Assembly: GCA_027328825.1 (NCBI GenBank)
Contig: DAHWTK010000050.1
Coordinates: 1-11,475, forward strand
Direction: 5' to 3'
Length of the DNA: 11,475 nt
Source: Nitrospirota bacterium
GTDB lineage: Bacteria > Nitrospirota > JACRHJ01
In this document: in pieces, positions 7,130 through 11,475 of the stretch
Position numbering within the stretch: position 1 is the stretch's first letter
Layout: the number at the start of each line of letters is the position of its first letter
Notes under the pieces: model-generated
Told to the model about the DNA's origin: nothing
What the model saw: only the letters and a program-made list of their open reading frames with translations
Database searches by the model: none
Position numbers and translations under genes: made by a program

Positions 7130-8546
7130 ACCTGTCTTAAAACATCGCTGGCCCAAGAGCTACAAGGAAGCCGTCCGTCTCCAGGAACGGCTCAGGTCGC
7201 GGCTCATCCTCGGAGACCGCACAGGCGACGTTCGCATTGTCGCCGGGGCAGACGTTTCGTACGACAAGGGGAGCGATTATTACCATGCGGCTGTAGTGGT
7301 GCTTAAGTTCCCCGAGATGGAAACTATAGAAGAAACCCATGCCTCCGGAAAGGCGCCGTTTCCATATATACCAGGCCTCCTTGCATTCCGGGAGGGGCCG
7401 ATTGTAATCAAGGCGCTGAAGAAACTGAAGAGCAGGCCGGACATTCTCATGATTGATGGCCACGGCATAGCCCATCCGCGCGGCTTCGGCATCGCGTCTC
7501 ACCTGGGCGTCCTGACGGGCATACCGTCTATCGGATGCGCGAAGTCCGTCCTCGTGGGAGAGTTCCGGGAACCTGGGGCAAGGCGAGGCGCGAAATCCCC
7601 GCTCGTTTACAAGGGCGAGGAGGTCGGGCGCGCGCTCAGGACGAAAGAAAAAGTAAAACCCGTGTTCGTTTCCGCAGGGCACATGGTAAGTTTGGATACG
7701 GCCTGCGAAATAGTAATCAAGTGCTGTACGAAGTACCGCCTCCCGGAACCGACCCGGCGGGCGCATATACTGGTGAATGAGGTAAGAAGGGGAACCCTCA
7801 CCACCGGCATTTCCACCAGTAGAATAGCCCTCACCTCCTGCCCCTCTCCCGGAGGGCGAGGGGTTAAGGAAGCCTGTCATTCTGAGCGAAGCGAAGAATC
7901 GGCTTTGTTGAATATCTACAATTCCCTCCTCGCCCACTATGGCCCGCAGCACTGGTGGCCGGGAGAGACGCCGTTCGAGGTTATGGTGGGCGCGATACTC
8001 ACGCAGAACACTAACTGGGGCAACGTCGAGAAGGCAATAAGCAACTTAAAGCGGTCGGATTCGCTATCTCCGGAAGCGATTAACGCCATGCCTGAGACTA
8101 CGCTCGCGGAACTGATAAAGCCGTCCGGCTACTTCAACATAAAAGCGAAAAGGCTGAAGTCTTTCATCAGATATTTTGTTGAGAATTACAACGGAAAAAC
8201 AGAGGAAATGCGCAAACGCAGCTCCGCGCAAATCCGGCGTGAACTGCTATCCGTAAGCGGCATCGGTCCGGAGACGGCGGATTCAATACTGCTCTACTCC
8301 CTTGAAATGCCGGTGTTCGTCGTGGACGCATACACGAAGCGCATCTTCTCCCGGCACGGCTTTTTCCCGCCGGACTCGGACTATCACGACGTGCAGAGGT
8401 TCTTCATGGACTCCCTGCCGGAAGATGTAAAACTATACAACGAATATCATGCGCTTATCGTTCGTCTGGCGAAGGACAGATGCGTGAAAAAATCGGGGCA
8501 ATGCGAACTATGCATCCTCGCCGGCTGCACGAATGAAGCGCAATAA
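7122..8546 (+). CDS. Fusion of endonuclease V and MagIII/endonuclease III-like DNA glycosylase
   Basis: One 474-codon frame encodes two repair enzymes. Residues 1-223 are endonuclease V (Nfi), which nicks DNA 3' of deoxyinosine: AGADVSY (D44), PYIPGLLAFREGP (E91), IDGHGIAHPRGFGIASHLG (D112) and GCAKS (K141) match its active-site motifs. Residues 262-474 are an HhH-GPD glycosylase: TPFEVMVGAILTQNTNW, helix-hairpin-helix SVSGIGPETADSIL (377-390), and catalytic Asp D402 in VVDAYTKRI. The Nth lyase lysine position (GRKTA) is Glu here (GPETA), so it is probably a monofunctional base-removing enzyme of MagIII type. Cysteines 454, 461, 464 and 469 resemble the Fe-S loop but with x4 rather than x5 in the last gap. 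The linker (224-261) is repeat-encoded. The TTG start overlaps cutA; TTGs at 7905/7908 could start the glycosylase alone, with poor ribosome-site support. Confidence 0.9.
   Translation: MVEPVLKHRWPKSYKEAVRLQERLRSRLILGDRTGDVRIVAGADVSYDKGSDYYHAAVVVLKFPEMETIEETHASGKAPFPYIPGLLAFREGPIVIKALKKLKSRPDILMIDGHGIAHPRGFGIASHLGVLTGIPSIGCAKSVLVGEFREPGARRGAKSPLVYKGEEVGRALRTKEKVKPVFVSAGHMVSLDTACEIVIKCCTKYRLPEPTRRAHILVNEVRRGTLTTGISTSRIALTSCPSPGGRGVKEACHSERSEESALLNIYNSLLAHYGPQHWWPGETPFEVMVGAILTQNTNWGNVEKAISNLKRSDSLSPEAINAMPETTLAELIKPSGYFNIKAKRLKSFIRYFVENYNGKTEEMRKRSSAQIRRELLSVSGIGPETADSILLYSLEMPVFVVDAYTKRIFSRHGFFPPDSDYHDVQRFFMDSLPEDVKLYNEYHALIVRLAKDRCVKKSGQCELCILAGCTNEAQ
7828..7900 (+). repeat. Two intergenic-type repeats translated as the inter-domain linker
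   Basis: Positions 7828-7867 hold a GC-rich repeat with an imperfect hairpin (CCCCTCTCCC 7841-7850 against GGGCGAGGGG 7854-7863, loop GGA, one mismatch). Positions 7875-7900 hold TGTCATTCTGAGCGAAGCGA then AGAATC, a sequence I recognise as a widespread dispersed bacterial repeat that reads CHSERSEES when translated. Both fall exactly between the endonuclease V and glycosylase domains and stay open in frame. They look like former intergenic sequence captured as a linker; that history is inference. Confidence 0.75.
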
Positions 8547-8570
8547 AAAAACGCATTCCCAGAAAAGAAA

Positions 8571-8592
8571 GGGCCGCCCATGTGGCCGGCCC
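8571..8592 (-). terminator. GC-rich hairpin between convergent genes
   Basis: GGGCCG (8571-8576) pairs with CGGCCC (8587-8592). On the minus strand the stem is followed by TTTCTTTTCT (8570-8561), a fair U-tract, so it should terminate the mobA-TPR lipoprotein transcript about 25 nt after that gene's stop. On the plus strand the T-tract (8601-8605) is 8 nt away, so termination of the repair gene there is less certain. Confidence 0.65.
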
Positions 8593-8616
8593 CTTGAGGA
8601 TTTTTCCCGACAGTAC

Positions 8617-10434
8617 TTACTTCCCGCTATCGTGTATGACTTTCATATCTGAGGATCTTCCGGTCTTGTGATTTACCTTGACCGGGGACGTCCTGGCGGA
8701 GGGAGGCTCTCCGAAACCCGCATCCCTGAATTTCTTTGCCAGCGCGATATTTTTAGGGTCAAGTTCCAGAGACTTCTCCCACTGGGTCTTTGCGGCGTCC
8801 TTGTTGCCCGCTTTTAAATATACGTCACCCAGGTGCTCGCGCAGAACGGCGTCGTCCGGCACGGCCTCAACAGCCTCTTTGCACCATTTCACAGCCTGCG
8901 GCATCTTGCCCTGCTTGTAATATACCCAGCCGAGGCTGTCGAGATAAAAACCGTTGTCCGGTTTTAAATTTACCGCACGGCGGGCAAGTTTCAGCGCGTC
9001 GCCCAGGTTTACGCCCTTATCCGCGTAGCTGTATGCGAGGTAGTTCAGGGCTTCGGAGTTATGCGGGTTTATGGAGATGGCCTTTTTTACCATGGAGACC
9101 ATCTTGTCCCAGTTCTTCATCTTATCGTAGGTAACGCCGAGGTTGAAGTAGACCTCGTCGTTTCCGGATTCCAGCTTCAGGGCCTTGTCGAGGTATGGCA
9201 GGGCCTGCCTGGGCTTATCGGCGGAATCGAGCGTTATGCCGGTGTAGAGATACAGTTCGTAGCGCTCAGGGTTCTCCTTCATTGCGGCTTTCAAATATGC
9301 AATGGCAGACTTCAGGCCGCCTGTCTTTTCCTTGAGATAGGCCAGGTGCATGATGGAGTCTATGTCCTTGGGGTTTTTCTCCAGCACCTGCTCGTACTGC
9401 GAGGCCGCCTTTTTATATTTCCCTTCCGTTTCGTAGACCTGCGCGATATAGAACCTCGGCTTAGGGTCATCGGGGTGCCTTGCGGCAAGGAGCTCAAACT
9501 GCTCGATTGCCTTCTTGTAGTTCTTCTGTTCAAGGTAAATATAAGCCATGTTGGTTATGGCGTCGGAGTTGTCCGGGTTCGTCTTGAGCAGGTTCTTGTA
9601 CTGCTCGATGGCGCTGTCGTAGGACTTGTTGTGTATATACAATTGCGCAAGGCGCGTCCGGACTTCCTGGTTGTCCGGGTCCTGTTTCAGTATCTTTTCA
9701 TATTCCTTCTGGGCCGCGGGCATGTCCCCTTTTATCTCGTCCACTATGGCTATGCTCGTGAGGGCCATTTCCATTTCCGGCTTGAGGAACGCCGCCTTTT
9801 TAAACGCGGCTATGGCCTTGTCGTACTCCTTAGCGTCGGAATATATCCTGCCCATGTAGAAATACGCCATCGCCGATGCAGGATTTACCTTCACGAGGCC
9901 CTTCAGGGTGTCGATGGCCTTGGCGGACTTTCCGTCGGTCGCGTAAATTATCGAAAGGTAGACGTACGGGTCTTCCTTTTTCGGATTGATGGCTATGGCC
10001 TTTTCATATTCCGCCGCAGCCTTGTCGTTCGTTCCGGAGGCGGAATAAAGCGCGCCCAGGAATAGATATGCGGGCTGGTATTCCGGGTCTTCCTGCACGG
10101 CCTTTTCCGCGTCCGCCCGGGCCTCGGAGAGCCTTCCGAGTTTCATAAGCGTCTTTGCCATGGCGACATGGAGCGGAGCGGAATCAGGGTCGTATGTCAG
10201 GGCAGCCGAATACTCGTTCATAGCCGTCTCGTAATCCCCTTTTCCCTCGGCAAGATAGCCGTTAAGGAAGTGCAGGTATGCCTCGCCCACGTGTGCGGGT
10301 AGCGGCTGTTCCTTTTTGGCGTCGTTCGCGTTTTGCGGGGAGGTCCTGACGGAGGAGTTTACCGCCGCGCATGAAGTAAGCAGGAAAAGCGCGAGCGGGA
10401 TAATGACGGCCTTCAATATTCTGTTTGCGTACAT
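8617..10434 (-). CDS. TPR-repeat lipoprotein
   Basis: A 605-residue protein with a lipoprotein signal (MYANRILKAVIIPLALFLL, then TSC) whose lipobox L19-T20-S21-C22 predicts lipidation at C22 and membrane anchoring. From about residue 50 to 575 it is an almost unbroken run of some 14-15 tetratricopeptide units with the typical W/Y-LG-Y-A-A-P spacing (for example AYLFLGALYSASGTNDKAAA, YFNLGVTYDKMKNWDKMVSM). The last 30 residues are a polar tail. Long TPR lipoproteins are generally scaffolds for envelope or secretion complexes; nothing here shows the partner. It starts 5 nt after the mobA stop, with GGAAGG about 11 nt upstream of the ATG, and ends at the hairpin at 8571-8592. Plus-strand frames over it, including a 334-codon one, are antisense shadows. 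Confidence 0.92.
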   Translation of the reverse strand: MYANRILKAVIIPLALFLLTSCAAVNSSVRTSPQNANDAKKEQPLPAHVGEAYLHFLNGYLAEGKGDYETAMNEYSAALTYDPDSAPLHVAMAKTLMKLGRLSEARADAEKAVQEDPEYQPAYLFLGALYSASGTNDKAAAEYEKAIAINPKKEDPYVYLSIIYATDGKSAKAIDTLKGLVKVNPASAMAYFYMGRIYSDAKEYDKAIAAFKKAAFLKPEMEMALTSIAIVDEIKGDMPAAQKEYEKILKQDPDNQEVRTRLAQLYIHNKSYDSAIEQYKNLLKTNPDNSDAITNMAYIYLEQKNYKKAIEQFELLAARHPDDPKPRFYIAQVYETEGKYKKAASQYEQVLEKNPKDIDSIMHLAYLKEKTGGLKSAIAYLKAAMKENPERYELYLYTGITLDSADKPRQALPYLDKALKLESGNDEVYFNLGVTYDKMKNWDKMVSMVKKAISINPHNSEALNYLAYSYADKGVNLGDALKLARRAVNLKPDNGFYLDSLGWVYYKQGKMPQAVKWCKEAVEAVPDDAVLREHLGDVYLKAGNKDAAKTQWEKSLELDPKNIALAKKFRDAGFGEPPSARTSPVKVNHKTGRSSDMKVIHDSGK

Positions 10435-10439
10435 CTCTT

Positions 10440-11150
10440 TTAAAACCTTCCTTTTTGCCTCTGCCTTGCCAGGCCTTCGGCAATCTCCAGTTCTTCGGGA
10501 GTATTCACATTGACAAAAGAAAGAAGCTCCGGGTCGCAGGCCCTTAGTTCTTCCTCGGATACATACAGGACGTCCAAGCCGTTAAAAACCCTGTGAAGCC
10601 CAAACATGCCGCCCTCAAGCGCCTCTTTTATCCGCCCGATTACCGTCTTTGAGTAGACCGTAAAAAGCGGCTCCCGGTATTCGCCGATTACCGGGACGAC
10701 GGCGTCATGCCCATGCCTGAGATCCGCAAGTCTTCGGGCCAGCTTGCCGGATATGAAAGGCATGTCGCAGGCGACGATGAGGGCAAAGTCATTTCTTACC
10801 GCCTTAAGTCCGGTATAGATGCCGACGAGCGGGCTTTTTTTGGCCGAAAACTCCGGGGCGTCCGGCAGGGCCTTAAGTCCAATCGCTTCATACGGGGCCG
10901 GGTCTTTGGCTATGACAATAAGCTCGTCGAACAACGGCCCGGACGATGCGCACTCTGCGCCGCCCTCCCCATTTACTTCCAAGCCGCCATCCGCGCTTTT
11001 ATTCCCTGCTCCCCTGCCCCACAGAACCGCCGCCTGCCGTTCGATTATAGAAACTCCCCCGATTTTTATAAAGGCCTTCGGGTGGATCATCCGGCGGTTT
11101 TCACCGCCCGCGAGAATCACGGCGCTAACGGCGACAGGGCTTTCAGACAC
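10440..11150 (-). CDS. mobA: MobA-like molybdenum cofactor guanylyltransferase
   Basis: MobA joins GMP to molybdopterin to form the guanine dinucleotide cofactor of DMSO-reductase-type enzymes. The 236-residue product has the nucleotidyltransferase signature LAGGENRRM (13-21) with K25, SPLVGIYTGLKA (106-117), metal-binding ACDMPF (D129) and the C-terminal FVNVNTPEEL (212-221) typical of MobA. It is about 35-40 residues longer than usual, largely because of a Gly/Ala/Ser-rich insertion at about 45-71. The start is GTG at 11150; a TAG two codons upstream excludes a longer frame, and there is no usable Shine-Dalgarno sequence. Other MobA-like transferases cannot be fully excluded, but the C-terminal motif favours MobA. 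No molybdopterin gene is adjacent. Confidence 0.85.
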   Translation of the reverse strand: MSESPVAVSAVILAGGENRRMIHPKAFIKIGGVSIIERQAAVLWGRGAGNKSADGGLEVNGEGGAECASSGPLFDELIVIAKDPAPYEAIGLKALPDAPEFSAKKSPLVGIYTGLKAVRNDFALIVACDMPFISGKLARRLADLRHGHDAVVPVIGEYREPLFTVYSKTVIGRIKEALEGGMFGLHRVFNGLDVLYVSEEELRACDPELLSFVNVNTPEELEIAEGLARQRQKGRF

Positions 11151-11157
11151 ACCCTAA

Positions 11158-11186
11158 ATTTAACAGGAAATCGCTTAGAAAGTCAA
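11158..11186 (-). promoter_or_regulatory. Sigma70-type promoter placing the transcript start at the mobA GTG
   Basis: On the minus strand TTGACT (11186-11181) is spaced 17 bp from TTAAAT (11163-11158). Only seven bases separate the -10 from the GTG at 11150-11148, so initiation at the normal distance would give an mRNA with zero or one nucleotide before the start codon. The insertion-sequence end lies about 30-40 bp upstream of the -35. Confidence 0.6.
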
Positions 11187-11212
11187 TAAAATACGGTCTT
11201 GGAGATACATAA

Positions 11213-11475
11213 TGCCCTTGCCCTGATTTAGTGGACACACCGAAAAGCAAGTAGTAATCTACTGACTTGGAGGTGAGTTCATGGGCGAGAAGGAGGAAAG
11301 GCGTAAGTTTAGCCGGGAGTTCAAGGAGGAGGCGGTCCGGCTTGTTGAAGGCGGTCGTCCGGTAGCGGAGGTTGCGCGGAGCCTGGGCGTCCACGAGAAT
11401 TCGTTATACAGGTGGGTGCGTCAGCACGCGGATGACCCGGCGGGCTGTTTTCCCGGCAAGGGACATCTCAAGCCC
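11213..11475 (+). mobile_element. Left end of an IS3-family insertion sequence (runs off window)
   Basis: The region carries a short non-coding end followed by an IS3-type OrfA. The exact terminus cannot be fixed without the right end: candidates are the TG at 11213 or TGATTTAGTGGACACACC beginning at 11224, the latter resembling IS3-family terminal repeats. The right end, OrfB and target-site duplication lie outside the window. Confidence 0.65.
11281..11475 (+). CDS. IS3-family transposase OrfA, N-terminal part (runs off window)
   Basis: Sixty-five codons are present without a stop. The start ATG has GGAGG 7 nt upstream. The protein begins with a basic stretch and RRKFSREFKEEAVRLVEGG, continues PVAEVARSLGVHENSLYRWV, and so matches the helix-turn-helix DNA-binding domain of IS3/IS911 OrfA (HTH_Tnp_1). 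In this family OrfA binds the terminal inverted repeats, and the catalytic DDE protein OrfAB is made by a -1 frameshift further on, beyond the window. The frame was unclosed at the right edge but is clearly coding. Confidence 0.9.
   Translation, partial: MGEKEERRKFSREFKEEAVRLVEGGRPVAEVARSLGVHENSLYRWVRQHADDPAGCFPGKGHLKP

Noticed and set aside
7137..7952. 271-codon minus-strand open frame opposite the endonuclease V domain
   Set aside because: It is antisense to a domain with all catalytic motifs; the frame simply reads back through the repeat linker.
9061..10065. Long 334-codon open frame on the plus strand opposite the TPR lipoprotein
   Set aside because: It is antisense to a strongly supported TPR gene with regular repeats. 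Its translation is Val/Leu/Arg-rich without any recognisable motif, as expected from the complement of repeated TPR codons.

Overview
The window reads as chromosome from a Gram-negative bacterium of moderately high GC. The lipobox and signal-peptide proteins, the codon usage, the style of PheS/PheT and the dispersed intergenic repeats look most like Desulfobacterota or Nitrospirota. That placement is an inference; no rRNA gene is present to confirm it.

Left part, minus strand (1-1960): a strong sigma70-type promoter (TTGACA, 17 bp, TATAAG) drives tRNA-Tyr(GTA), tRNA-Gly(TCC), a gene for an exported TPR protein with an HEYTH metallopeptidase domain, tRNA-Thr(GGT), and then the first 26 codons of tuf (EF-Tu), which runs off the left edge. 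This is the familiar tyrU-glyT-thrT-tufB arrangement, but with a protease gene and a 97-bp quasi-palindrome placed between the Gly and Thr tRNAs.

Middle, plus strand (2130-8546): a divergent promoter (TTGAAA, 17 bp, TATAAT) reads pheS, a small two-helix membrane protein gene, pheT, a small secreted protein of unknown function, cutA, and a large gene fusing endonuclease V to an endonuclease III-like DNA glycosylase. Most junctions overlap or are 2 nt apart. The exception is the gap before pheT, which holds a 61-bp element of nested inverted repeats with a terminator-like hairpin. The linker of the repair fusion is itself encoded by two repeat-like sequences that look intergenic in origin.

Right part, minus strand (8571-11186): mobA, probably on a leaderless or nearly leaderless transcript from its own promoter, is followed 5 nt later by a 605-residue TPR lipoprotein gene. 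A GC-rich hairpin at 8571-8592 ends this unit and separates it from the convergent repair gene. At the far right (from about 11213-11224) the left end and OrfA start of an IS3-family insertion sequence run off the window.

I see no CRISPR array, secretion cluster or obvious new defence system. The best candidates for novelty are the EndoV-glycosylase fusion with its repeat-derived linker, the interrupted tRNA-tuf operon, and the two structured repeats inside operons.
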